31,072 bases of DNA from JBAZOB01 sp041648895 (GTDB taxonomy: Bacteria > Patescibacteriota > JAHJAL01): contig JBAZOB010000013.1 of NCBI GenBank assembly GCA_041648895.1, positions 1-31,072 of the forward strand, read 5' to 3'. The position numbers and the translations under genes were made by a program. Positions 7,824 through 15,604 of the stretch are shown here, one piece after another. The notes below the pieces were generated by a model, which was given only the letters and a program-made list of their open reading frames with translations, was not told the DNA's origin and did no database searches. Each line of letters opens with the position of its first letter. Position 1 is the first letter of the stretch.

Positions 7824-8156
7824 ATGAACGATCAAATGATAAATGCTATCAGCCAAGTCGATGCCTATTTGGATAATTTAATTGTCGAAATTGGCATGAA
7901 CGACCTTTCCAGCGAAGAGCGAGTAGAGGTTAAAGACATGCTGGTGCGATCATTGGAAAAATATTTAATTCGTTTATTGCTCGCCAAGTGTTCCAATGAA
8001 CAAGTTGAGGAAGTTGAAAAATTGGCTGACAGCGCCAACGCTTTGGAAGACATTTTGAATTATTTTCGAGATAATGTAGCCGATTATGAGGCGGTAACCA
8101 AACAAGGTTTTGATAATTTTAAAGATATGATGATCAATAATATGAAGAGTGAGTAA
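7824..8156 (+). CDS. Small helical protein, unrecognised
   Basis: This 110-residue acidic protein is predicted to be almost entirely helical (DLSSEERVEVKDMLVRSLEKYLIRLLLAKCSNEQVEEVEKLADSANALEDIL). It has no signal peptide or membrane segment. The central part resembles short bacterial proteins of unknown function that end in a helical bundle; I cannot assign a family. I chose ATG 7824 over an in-frame GTG at 7779, because that GTG lies in the loop of a hairpin (7759-7787) and a TAAAAT-like -10 at about 7805-7810 sits between them. The stop is five bases before the start of the 890-residue protein, so the two are very likely co-transcribed and may function together. Confidence 0.65.
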   Translation: MNDQMINAISQVDAYLDNLIVEIGMNDLSSEERVEVKDMLVRSLEKYLIRLLLAKCSNEQVEEVEKLADSANALEDILNYFRDNVADYEAVTKQGFDNFKDMMINNMKSE

Positions 8157-8161
8157 ACATT

Positions 8162-10834
8162 ATGACTACCAGCGTATTAGAACAAAACAATATCAACCGT
8201 AGGGGCACGCTGCCGCGTGCCCAAACCGAAGCCAATAAACTTGAAAAAGGCAGCATCCTTGACCTAGCCGAAAAACTTGAGAACGCATCGTTAGAAGTCA
8301 AAGAAAATCAGCTTGAATCCAGTAAAGCCAAGTATGTTAAGCAACTATACGACCGTCTGCTCAAAGAAAACGAATTTAGAGCCATGTTAAACAACAACAT
8401 GGAATATCAGTTTGGGGAAAATAATGGATATTGGAAAGAAAACAAGACTGAACTGGCTAATTTATATAAAGAAAAAAGAGAATTGGCTTTAGAAGATAAA
8501 TGGCAGCAAGCTGTTAAGAAAAAATTTAACGAGAGTCGTTGGGGAGCTGGAATCCAGATTGGTAAATTTAAACTTGGTTTGCAGCACGTTCCTTTTGTCG
8601 GTTCTTTTTACCGGACTATTGGCATGTCATTGATGGAAAAATCAATGATGAAAGAGTGTGCAGGCAAGAAAGAGGAGTTGGCTTTTGATAGTAAGAAATC
8701 AATGGTTGAATTTAATCAGGATATTTATGAACAGGTGAAGAAGAGAGGGGTGAGTGGCGTTGCCCTACTTGATGATTATCGTAAAGGTTTTGTACCTAAA
8801 GAAGCTTTGGGTTTTACGGCAAAAAAATACAAATGGGAAGTGATGAGAAGCACATACAAATATCTAGAAGCCAGAGGTATGACCGATAAGACAAAGATGG
8901 TGAGAATTGCCAAAATGGTAGCCTTTGTTGGTGTTAATGATTTACTGGGATTATCTGATGCGTCTACAGGTGAAAAATATCATACAATAACTCGGGCTTG
9001 GGATAGTGCTAAGGCTTGGACCAATAAAATGAGCGAAAGATTTTTTGGTGAGGGCCAGGCTACTATGCAATCTATATTGGGTTTGTCCGGATTGGTTGCC
9101 TGGAGATATGCCGCTCGTAATAATGATATTGTGCGAGGTCTTTTGGGTGCCACGGCTGCCTACAAATTATCAAATACCGTATTGTCTAGTGTTCTCAAGG
9201 AAGAGGCTGTTGAAAAATTTGGTTTAACTAAGGCCAAATTGCAATCAGCTTTGGAGAGATTTGAGAGATCGGAAGATATTTGGAAGGGTTTGAGTGAAAA
9301 AGAGATTGCCCAGAGGGTGGAAGTGGAAAAGAAGATTTTAAGGGCTAATAAATGGAAGAAGGGAATTAAGTTTGCTTTATCTGCTTTTGTTGCAGTTGGA
9401 GCTGGATATTTCTTGTATTCTTCAGGTCTTGACCATGAAGTGGCCAATCATGTGGAGGCTTCAAGTTTTATGGCTCACGCCCATGCTTCGACTGACAATC
9501 ACTTTGCTGGTTTTGGTGGGCATTTGAATCATGGCTTGGGTCATGATGTGGCTAGCGATCATGTGGATAGTGTTTCCAATGTTTCGGTGGCGCATGATGT
9601 TGTCCAGGAAACTAACAATCATGTTTCCAACATGGATGCTTTTTCTGATCAGGTTTTGAATCATGGCGAAGTGGATATGGACGGTGTTTATCACTACGCG
9701 CGGGCTCATAATATTGATATGCGGGGTTACAAGGTGGAACAAGAGATTATGTCCAATTTGGATAAATATAGTGATCCGCATGAATTAAAGGAATTGCTGG
9801 AGCATACTGATAAATTTAGAATGCCGATGGGTATGGGCGATCCCGATGGCAACGCTCTCGGTGTGCATATGGGTAATGTTGATCACTTGGATGTTGGTAG
9901 TGATGGACAGCCGACGATTGAGGTGGGGTTTGGGGAAGAGCATGTTGATCAAACTTCACAAGCCTATATTGATAACCATATTAATAATACTGGTGCCAAT
10001 AGTTTAGATGTGGGAGAAACGCCGGTTAAGGATGGTCAGCCAACGGTGGAGAGTGGTTTTGGAGAGGAAGAAGGGTCAAGCGTTTTGAATGTGGGGGATG
10101 ACCATATGCCGACTACTGAGTATGATGTTGTCGAGCCGGTGACTGTGGCCCATGTGGACGAACAGGTGGTTAGTCATCCGGTTAAATATGCGAGTTATGA
10201 GGATATCGAGAGTGAATATGGCAAGTTTCATCATTCTGCTGATGGTCAGGCTAATTTCTTAAATTATATGAATGAAACTAAACCCACTGTCGACAGTGCG
10301 CAGTTCTTACCGCAGGAGGCAAGTAATTTACCGGATTTGAGTCACGGACAAATTATTACTGATATTGATAGTGATAGTGATTTACCTGACTTATCTCATG
10401 GACAAATATTGACCGATAATAATGTAGATTATGATACTAATTTGACTACTGATCATTTTGACACTTTGCCCCCATTGGATCAAGGCCAGATTTTGACAAA
10501 TGAACATGGTATTGATGATGCTAATTTACCTGATTTGACCCAGGGGCGAATTGTGACTGATGAAGTGATTACTACTCCAATTGAGTCTGAATATAATCAT
10601 TTGCCTTCTTTGGAACAAGGCCAGATTGAAGTTAATGTTGATACGAGTGGTCTACCGGATTTGAGCCAAGGCCGGATTTTGGTTGATGATTCGACTCCGG
10701 TTATGCCGGATCTGACTAATGGGCAAATTGTGGAGAATCAAAGTTATAACTTGGAAAATATTTTGGTTAATAAGCCAGTTGATGATACCAACGAGCTACC
10801 GGATTTGACTCAAGGGCGAATTTTGGTTGAATAA
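8162..10834 (+). CDS. Large membrane-anchored protein with C-terminal LPDLxxGxI repeats
   Basis: I do not recognise this 890-residue protein. The N-terminal 400 residues are Lys/Glu-rich and helical, with no signal peptide. A weakly hydrophobic part lies near 300-340. A clear transmembrane helix is at about 401-423 (IKFALSAFVAVGAGYFLY). Directly after it is a His-rich segment of about 80 residues with roughly twelve histidines, usually as NH, AH, GH or DH. Two DGQPTxExGFGEE units follow at about 580-635. The last 168 residues hold eight copies of LPDLxxGxI at residues 723, 741, 769, 789, 814, 831, 848 and 879; the final copy ends the protein. The topology would be cytoplasmic N-terminus and external acidic C-terminus, or the reverse. 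A palindromic element is translated at about residues 14-21. The gene is likely co-transcribed with the small gene five bases upstream. Confidence 0.75.
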   Translation: MTTSVLEQNNINRRGTLPRAQTEANKLEKGSILDLAEKLENASLEVKENQLESSKAKYVKQLYDRLLKENEFRAMLNNNMEYQFGENNGYWKENKTELANLYKEKRELALEDKWQQAVKKKFNESRWGAGIQIGKFKLGLQHVPFVGSFYRTIGMSLMEKSMMKECAGKKEELAFDSKKSMVEFNQDIYEQVKKRGVSGVALLDDYRKGFVPKEALGFTAKKYKWEVMRSTYKYLEARGMTDKTKMVRIAKMVAFVGVNDLLGLSDASTGEKYHTITRAWDSAKAWTNKMSERFFGEGQATMQSILGLSGLVAWRYAARNNDIVRGLLGATAAYKLSNTVLSSVLKEEAVEKFGLTKAKLQSALERFERSEDIWKGLSEKEIAQRVEVEKKILRANKWKKGIKFALSAFVAVGAGYFLYSSGLDHEVANHVEASSFMAHAHASTDNHFAGFGGHLNHGLGHDVASDHVDSVSNVSVAHDVVQETNNHVSNMDAFSDQVLNHGEVDMDGVYHYARAHNIDMRGYKVEQEIMSNLDKYSDPHELKELLEHTDKFRMPMGMGDPDGNALGVHMGNVDHLDVGSDGQPTIEVGFGEEHVDQTSQAYIDNHINNTGANSLDVGETPVKDGQPTVESGFGEEEGSSVLNVGDDHMPTTEYDVVEPVTVAHVDEQVVSHPVKYASYEDIESEYGKFHHSADGQANFLNYMNETKPTVDSAQFLPQEASNLPDLSHGQIITDIDSDSDLPDLSHGQILTDNNVDYDTNLTTDHFDTLPPLDQGQILTNEHGIDDANLPDLTQGRIVTDEVITTPIESEYNHLPSLEQGQIEVNVDTSGLPDLSQGRILVDDSTPVMPDLTNGQIVENQSYNLENILVNKPVDDTNELPDLTQGRILVE
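8199..8222. repeat. In-frame palindromic element near the N-terminus
   Basis: GTAGG leads into arms GGGCACGC (8203-8210) and GCGTGCCC (8215-8222) around TGCC. It is translated as RRGTLPRAQ, residues 13-21 of the large membrane protein. It has the same GTAGGGGC opening as the other copies, with different arms. Confidence 0.65.
10328..10834 (+). repeat. Eight-copy LPDLxxGxI protein repeat region
   Basis: Copies start at 10328, 10382, 10466, 10526, 10601, 10652, 10703 and 10796. The consensus is (L/M)P(D/P/S)L(S/T/D/E)xG(Q/R)I followed by hydrophobic and acidic residues. Spacers of about 5-20 residues are acidic and variable in length. The DNA is diverged between copies (ttaccg, ttacct, ctaccg, atgccg), so the motif is conserved at protein rather than DNA level. 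Confidence 0.85.
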
Positions 10835-10864
10835 TTTTTTTTAAATATTTTATTCAAAGGAGGG

Positions 10865-11038
10865 CTTGGATTTTTAATCCGGGAGGGTGAGGTATAAATG
10901 GGAAGTTGATGGTAATTAGGGATGAAGTAAATTGATGACTTCATTCCCGATTAGCGCTAACTTCTGATTAAATATTGGGGAAAGGAGTAAGTATTAACTG
11001 ATCGTGGAGTTGGCTTGAATTTTTTCCGTAAGGAAAAA
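10865..11038 (+). promoter_or_regulatory. Structured leader upstream of the secreted-protein pair
   Basis: Three hairpins are visible in a 233-base gap. CTTGGATT/AATCCGGG is at 10865-10883. A long imperfect stem pairs 10902-10928 with 10938-10964; of 27 pairs I count about four G-U and three or four mismatches. TTTTTCC/GGAAAAA around a GTAA tetraloop is at 11021-11038. Two AAAGGAG sites, at about 10857 and 10981, lack a start codon at normal spacing. I match it to no riboswitch class I know. It could be a regulatory leader or an unrecognised small RNA. Confidence 0.45.
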
Positions 11039-11067
11039 CTATTAAAAAAAAGAAGGGGGTAATGTAA

Positions 11068-12117
11068 ATGAATTCATTTACAAAGTTCAGGATAACTTTT
11101 TTGTTAGTTGTTCTACTATCAGTTTTGGGATCGTGGCCGGCTATGGCGACATGGTCGGTAGGAGGGCAGCTTTATTTTGCTGCCAGCGAGTCGGAGATAA
11201 TATTAGGGTATATCTCCAACATGAATGTGACTTTGCCAACTGGAAAGCTGGCCGGGGGAATCCCGGTAACTGGAGAACCTGTACAAGTGACAAAGGGCTC
11301 AAAAATTGAAATTTGTGTAATCCTCGATAGGGGTATCGAAGAAGAGGATCTGCACTATTTAAAAGGGTCTTTAGTGAGTGCCAACCACTCATACGAGTTA
11401 GTTTGGCAGAGGGAAATGGATCCAACTACGGGTTTGCCGGGGTTATCGGGCAAATTTTCTGGAGATACTTTCGGTATGGAAGCGGGTCTGTACACTTTCT
11501 TACTGGAAGCCTCGTATGAGGGGAAAATAACCAAGTTTTGGTTTTTCTTCTTGAGCTGGGAGTCGAAGAAAGAAAAGACTCAGAATACAGCTCTTTATCA
11601 GGTGAATGTGGTGGATCCTTCCATCACGTATACACCTGAAGAAGAACAAATGATGGCATACATGGGAAACCTCTACAGGCCTGATGGTGGAGGTTATATC
11701 ATGACATACAGATATATGCCCGGGACCGTTTCCGGAGACGGGTCATATAACAAGCCCATGATGCAGATGGACCAACAGGAGTCCGGATCAGCTACGCCAG
11801 TGCCCGCTAATTTTTCGGAAAATGATGCCAAATCCATCATGGAAATAGAGGTCCCGGTTGCTGGAGGGAACTATTTACCTGTCAAAGCATTCGAAGGGGC
11901 CTTTATAGTTTGCTGTAAAGATAGTTCGGTTCAGTCGGTGCCGATAGGTTATGCAGAAGATAAAATGACTGAACTGAAACTATACCGGGACCTCGGAACG
12001 GGCTGGGGACTTCAGGTCTTGCCAGAAATGAAACCTGGAACTAAGTTTTTTATCGGTAGCATGAGCTACCAGTATCCAAAAAAGGGGCAGTTCATGTTTG
12101 CCCCATATCAAATTTAA
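11068..12117 (+). CDS. Secreted protein, unrecognised (foreign-looking)
   Basis: This 349-residue protein begins with a signal peptide (about residues 1-27: charged start, FLLVVLLSVLGSWPAMA, cleavage before TWSV). The mature part reads as beta-rich, with alternating hydrophobic and polar strands, Gly/Pro turns and few charged helices. Two adjacent Cys (FIVCCKD) lie near residues 278-279. I recognise no catalytic motif. A strong Shine-Dalgarno-like AGAAGGGGG lies just before the ATG, unlike most genes here. G+C is higher than in its neighbours: 30/60 in the line from 11701, against 24/60 in the line from 8881. It is followed 13 bases later by a second secreted protein. The pair looks horizontally acquired; a role in the envelope or in surface display is inferred from the signal peptide only. 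Confidence 0.75.
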   Translation: MNSFTKFRITFLLVVLLSVLGSWPAMATWSVGGQLYFAASESEIILGYISNMNVTLPTGKLAGGIPVTGEPVQVTKGSKIEICVILDRGIEEEDLHYLKGSLVSANHSYELVWQREMDPTTGLPGLSGKFSGDTFGMEAGLYTFLLEASYEGKITKFWFFFLSWESKKEKTQNTALYQVNVVDPSITYTPEEEQMMAYMGNLYRPDGGGYIMTYRYMPGTVSGDGSYNKPMMQMDQQESGSATPVPANFSENDAKSIMEIEVPVAGGNYLPVKAFEGAFIVCCKDSSVQSVPIGYAEDKMTELKLYRDLGTGWGLQVLPEMKPGTKFFIGSMSYQYPKKGQFMFAPYQI

Positions 12118-12130
12118 GGAGGCGGTTGTT

Positions 12131-13018
12131 TTGTCGAAAAAAATCATGGGAATTTTTCTGGTGCTATGCCAGTTTTTATGGCCGTTGTGTCCTGCTTTTG
12201 CAGAAATGCAATGGCAGGTTATGGGAGGGGATCCATGGCGGGGGACCCTCGAACAGGCAATAGACGGGCTCGGAGTGCCCGCGGAGCTCCGAGACAAGTT
12301 TATTCAGAGAATAAAGGTTCGAGACTACAACGAAAGGGTCCAGGTTGGCGAGGGACAATACTATGTAAAAGCTAACCATGGACTCACGACCGAAGAAGCA
12401 GTGACAGTTTCCTGGCCCGATGGGGCTAAATATTGGGCCGATCGGTACTGGGAGATCGCTGCCGACGGTGTAAAATGGGTTGTTGACCACTTTCTTGATG
12501 ATTGTGGTAATTACGGCCTGGTCTTGGCGCAGGTTGAAAAAGACCAGGAGGGGAACGTAAAAGTTTCCCTGAAGGTGGTCAATATTGTGAACGTAATTAA
12601 TGAGCAGATGCAGGGGCAGCAGCAACAGCAGGCACAGGCCCCAGATGTAAACGTTTACAATATCGCTCTCGGGGCGATACCCAACTGGTACCAGATTTTT
12701 GGGTCTCGGGTCTTCGGACCTTCGGTTCAATTGGGAGGTTTTTCAATACAGTACACCTCCCCTCTGAAGGTAGAAATACCTAAGGAGGAGATTCCGGAGG
12801 AACCGGATGAATCCAACCCATGTGAATTTGATCCGGCGACGGACGATGGCACGGGCCACGTGCCGGGACCGGTGATTATTTTGGACCCTATTGAAGGGGA
12901 GAACCCGGGTTATATTTCTCCGGAAATTCCGGTAAATAATCCGGGAGATACTAACACGGGGACTCCTCCGGCACCCCCAGCGGATGGGGTGGGTCAGGTG
13001 ATAATTCTGTCACCCTAA
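12131..13018 (+). CDS. Secreted protein with Pro-rich C-terminus, unrecognised (foreign-looking)
   Basis: I start this gene at TTG 12131. AAGGAGG at 12116-12122 is eight bases upstream, and translation from there gives a clean signal peptide (MSKKIMGIFLVLCQFLWPLCPAFA, cleavage before EMQW). The upstream in-frame ATG at 12098 lies inside the preceding gene and spoils the signal. The 295-residue product has a mixed N-terminal domain (QWQVMGGDPWRGTLEQAIDGLGVP), a Gln run (QGQQQQQAQA), and an acidic, Pro-rich tail with PVIILDP and QVIILSP as a near repeat ending the protein. The tail could be a linker or wall-spanning region. G+C is high (39/60 in the line from 12241). It forms an operon with the gene upstream and ends at a good terminator. 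Confidence 0.75.
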   Translation: MSKKIMGIFLVLCQFLWPLCPAFAEMQWQVMGGDPWRGTLEQAIDGLGVPAELRDKFIQRIKVRDYNERVQVGEGQYYVKANHGLTTEEAVTVSWPDGAKYWADRYWEIAADGVKWVVDHFLDDCGNYGLVLAQVEKDQEGNVKVSLKVVNIVNVINEQMQGQQQQQAQAPDVNVYNIALGAIPNWYQIFGSRVFGPSVQLGGFSIQYTSPLKVEIPKEEIPEEPDESNPCEFDPATDDGTGHVPGPVIILDPIEGENPGYISPEIPVNNPGDTNTGTPPAPPADGVGQVIILSP

Positions 13019-13057
13019 AGTCCGCAAAAAAATATAAATAAATACTGACGGCTTTTT

Positions 13058-13100
13058 TAGAGCGTGCCGTGGTCACAAAAGACCAAAACGCTCTATTTTT
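13058..13100 (+). terminator. Terminator after the secreted-protein pair
   Basis: TAGAGCGT (13058-13065) pairs with ACGCTCTA (13088-13095), with an inner GGTC/GACC stem (13071-13074 with 13081-13084). TTTTTAT follows. The T-tract is on the plus strand only, so it serves the two-gene unit rather than the convergent gene at 13175. Confidence 0.7.
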
Positions 13101-13174
13101 ATGTCTAGTTGTTTGATTTTGGAAAACTATCAATATACTGTTTTCACAATAAACGAGGAATATTTTTTGGTTTA

Positions 13175-14500
13175 CTAATTTATTTTAGGTGCTTGTTTAG
13201 CTATTTCGGGCCATTCATCTAGTGGATGACCAATTAGGGGAGAAAAGAGGAGTAGCGGGTCGGATTCGCTGTATCCATTGGATCGAAGTCGATCAAAGGT
13301 GAGACGGAGAATGTCGTGCGGCTTAGCGATGCCGGAGTCTTCGGTATTGGTTTTATAAAGAGAAATAGTTTCATTGACAGAATCATTTATCAGAATATTT
13401 ATTAATTCTCCCAGAGTAATTTTATTCTTTTTAAAGTACTTAATTTTAGAGGTATCAATTACTTGATCTAGTTTGATTCTTTCTTTATTTAGAGCTTTGA
13501 TAATGGTATTTTTTACTACGTATTTATCAATTTCATAGCCAAGAATAGAACCTTCTTGAGCATTTATTTGATTTTTTAAGTCTTTAAGGTGTTTATCAAT
13601 ATTTTTTTGTCCCGCCGAGATATATGATATTGTTTCTTCCCGGATAAGATACTTAAGACATAGGTTGGTAGTATCATCGATGGCTTTTTTGATATGGGGG
13701 AAACATTCTTCTGTAGATAATTTAGACAGTACTTTGAAGCTACCAGAGCATTTTCTGATTTCTTTAATAATATTTTCGATAGAAATAAATATGTCGCAGG
13801 TAATATGCAGATGTTCATGATCGCTGATCATTTTTTTGCTGTCTTCGTCATACTCCACTTTATTAAGAACGTCATATAAAAGTAAAGCAACCAGATGTTT
13901 TTGAAAAAGTGGTTTAATGGTGTCAAAAATTCGTGGTTGTACACCTTGTGGGTGTTTCCTTATTTCATCTTGAATACCTTTGTCAAATATCTGAAGATAA
14001 TCTTCCAGATTATGAAAAAGGAGTTTGATGGATATTGGTCCTATTTTAGATTCAATGTCTCCGTTTGGGATGCCATTGATTTGTTGTTTATTGGTTTGGT
14101 AAACAGATTCAGATAGAGCAGTAATAAATAGTTGTTTGGGAGTCAGAGTTTCAACTGAGTGGAAGGAACAAGTTTTTTCTAGTATGTTATTGATTTCTTT
14201 ATTTCTTTTTTCGATGATAGAAAAGAATTTGTTCATTTCATCTTTTTGGTTTTTTGTGATTTTTGGAGTCTCCTCAAGTTTTTCTTGGATTTTATCGGAG
14301 AGTTTTTTAAGATTATAATTAGCTGGCTTGTCAAGAATACTGGATATAGTTTTCAATTTTAGATATTCAAGGACAGCTTTTCCTTGTGACAAAAGATTAA
14401 TTGCGTAATCAATGTCTTTGTCTAAATCAATATCTGCATCTATGTTTTTATCTGGTGATTTAGGCTGGTGATTATTTGTATTGTCCGGATTGTTTTTCAT
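13175..14500 (-). CDS. Cytoplasmic helical protein, unrecognised
   Basis: I do not recognise this 441-residue protein. It begins with an Asn/Asp-rich, probably disordered tail (MKNNPDNTNNHQ through DADIDLDKDID, residues 1-32). The rest is helical and Lys/Ile/Leu/Glu-rich, with no signal peptide or membrane helix. It has a few scattered Cys and His (HEHLHITCD near 235) but no motif I can name. It is divergent from the ankyrin gene and has a well-formed TTGACA-N17-TACAAT promoter. With the ankyrin protein and the 573-residue protein it forms a block of soluble lineage-specific genes; whether they interact is unknown. Confidence 0.72.
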   Translation of the reverse strand: MKNNPDNTNNHQPKSPDKNIDADIDLDKDIDYAINLLSQGKAVLEYLKLKTISSILDKPANYNLKKLSDKIQEKLEETPKITKNQKDEMNKFFSIIEKRNKEINNILEKTCSFHSVETLTPKQLFITALSESVYQTNKQQINGIPNGDIESKIGPISIKLLFHNLEDYLQIFDKGIQDEIRKHPQGVQPRIFDTIKPLFQKHLVALLLYDVLNKVEYDEDSKKMISDHEHLHITCDIFISIENIIKEIRKCSGSFKVLSKLSTEECFPHIKKAIDDTTNLCLKYLIREETISYISAGQKNIDKHLKDLKNQINAQEGSILGYEIDKYVVKNTIIKALNKERIKLDQVIDTSKIKYFKKNKITLGELINILINDSVNETISLYKTNTEDSGIAKPHDILRLTFDRLRSNGYSESDPLLLFSPLIGHPLDEWPEIAKQAPKIN

Positions 14501-14529
14501 GCGATAATTATGTTTTGAATTTTCTTATT

Positions 14530-14558
14530 ATTGTAACATTATACAATTCAATTGTCAA
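14530..14558 (-). promoter_or_regulatory. Sigma70-type promoter for the 441-residue protein
   Basis: On the minus strand a perfect TTGACA (14558-14553) is 17 bases from TACAAT (14535-14530). This puts the transcript start near 14523, about 23 bases before the start codon at 14500. Confidence 0.75.
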
Positions 14559-14600
14559 TGTTTTGGCGATGTATATGCCGATAATAAACTTGTTTTATAG

Positions 14601-14606
14601 TATAAT
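14601..14606 (+). promoter_or_regulatory. -10 box for the ankyrin gene
   Basis: A perfect TATAAT lies 12 bases before the ATG at 14619. The expected transcript start, near 14613, leaves a leader of about six bases, so the mRNA would be almost leaderless. No matching -35 box is seen. Confidence 0.5.
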
Positions 14607-14618
14607 TAAAATATTATT

Positions 14619-15551
14619 ATGAATGAAATAATTGAAAATAAATTAATGAGCTATCTGGATAATTATTCGAACAGATCTAATAAATTATTAGATAAAGAAA
14701 ATCTAGAAGGGCTGGAAATGATAGAAAAACAAAATGGCTTAAAACTGCTTAGTTATGCTAGTTGTTCAATGTATTTACAAATAAAAAAAGAATTGTTGTT
14801 AGAAAAATCAATCGATGTAAATGTGATTGATATTTATGAGAGGAATATTTTGTATTATTTTGGTGGACATCCGGAGATGGTGGATTTGTTATTAAAAAGA
14901 GGTGTTGATGTAACTTGGATAGATAAGGAGGGAAATCATCCTTTGTTTTATGCCAAAGATAAATTAGTGGCTGAGAGATATCTGGAAATAGTGAGTAAAA
15001 AAGGTGACGAGTTCAAACAAAAATATATAAACTGTGTCAATAAGGCTGGCGAGCGACCTTTGATTGTGTGTCCACCTGATGTGGTGGGAGTGTTGTTAAA
15101 AAATGGGGTGGATGTTAATTTTGTGGATGAAAAAGGAAACTCAGTTTATCATTTGCTATGGTCAGCTGATGTATTAAAAAGTTTATTAAAAAGAGAGGGA
15201 GAATCAGGGGCAAATATTGAATCATTTTTGAAACGAGTCAATGGAGAGGGGGACACGCCACTGCATGCTTGTATTAGACGGTCAGTGGCTGAACGAAATG
15301 AGATAATGCAACAAATTTTGAGTTGCGGTATAGATATCAATATTAGACAAGGTAAGGGAGGATTGGGGATGACCCCGTTACATCTAGCGGCGGGTAATAG
15401 GCAGTATAAAACTGTCAAGTTGATGCTGGAAAAATATGGGGCGAATTCAGAATTGGAAGATGATAAGAAAAGAACTCCTTCCCATATTGCTGGGGAGAAT
15501 AATGATTTGTTGATGATTTGGATATTGCAGGGAAAAGATATTGGTTTTTAA
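14619..15551 (+). CDS. Ankyrin-repeat protein
   Basis: The 310-residue protein contains ankyrin repeats. The clearest are GDTPLHACIRRSVAERNEIMQQILSCGIDIN and GMTPLHLAAGNRQYKTVKLMLEKYGANSE, both with the TPLHxA turn and helix pair. Weaker units occur upstream: PEMVDLLLKRGVDVTWIDKEGNHPL, DVVGVLLKNGVDVNFVDEKGNSVYHLL, and an N-terminal LLSYASCS region. I count about six or seven units. Ankyrin repeats bind other proteins, and there is no enzymatic domain, signal peptide or membrane helix. In host-associated bacteria such proteins can be effectors, but there is no secretion signal here to support that. The leader is nearly absent and a terminator follows, so it is a single-gene unit. Confidence 0.88.
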   Translation: MNEIIENKLMSYLDNYSNRSNKLLDKENLEGLEMIEKQNGLKLLSYASCSMYLQIKKELLLEKSIDVNVIDIYERNILYYFGGHPEMVDLLLKRGVDVTWIDKEGNHPLFYAKDKLVAERYLEIVSKKGDEFKQKYINCVNKAGERPLIVCPPDVVGVLLKNGVDVNFVDEKGNSVYHLLWSADVLKSLLKREGESGANIESFLKRVNGEGDTPLHACIRRSVAERNEIMQQILSCGIDINIRQGKGGLGMTPLHLAAGNRQYKTVKLMLEKYGANSELEDDKKRTPSHIAGENNDLLMIWILQGKDIGF

Positions 15552-15604
15552 TTTCTTTTTTGGTTGTCCTGTAAAAATATTTTGAGCAGTAAATCAGATC
15601 TTCG

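Noticed and set aside
10898..10935. Tiny frames in the leader (MGS and MVIRDEVN) as a leader peptide
   Set aside because: They are very short, with no clear spacing to a ribosome site for the longer one and no codon run suggesting attenuation. Chance is likely.
12098..12130. ATG 12098 as start of the second secreted protein
   Set aside because: It lies inside the preceding gene. TTG 12131 has AAGGAGG at ideal spacing and starts a proper signal peptide.
14130..14170. VETLTPK in the 441-residue protein as another palindromic-element peptide
   Set aside because: The peptide resembles VETLHAT of the insertion at 5598-5620, but the DNA here has no palindrome and no GTAG lead-in.
13700..14330. 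Open frames on the plus strand opposite the 441-residue gene (13895-14116 and 14136-14318)
   Set aside because: They are short antisense frames with Phe/Trp/Leu-rich composition typical of shadows, without start signals.
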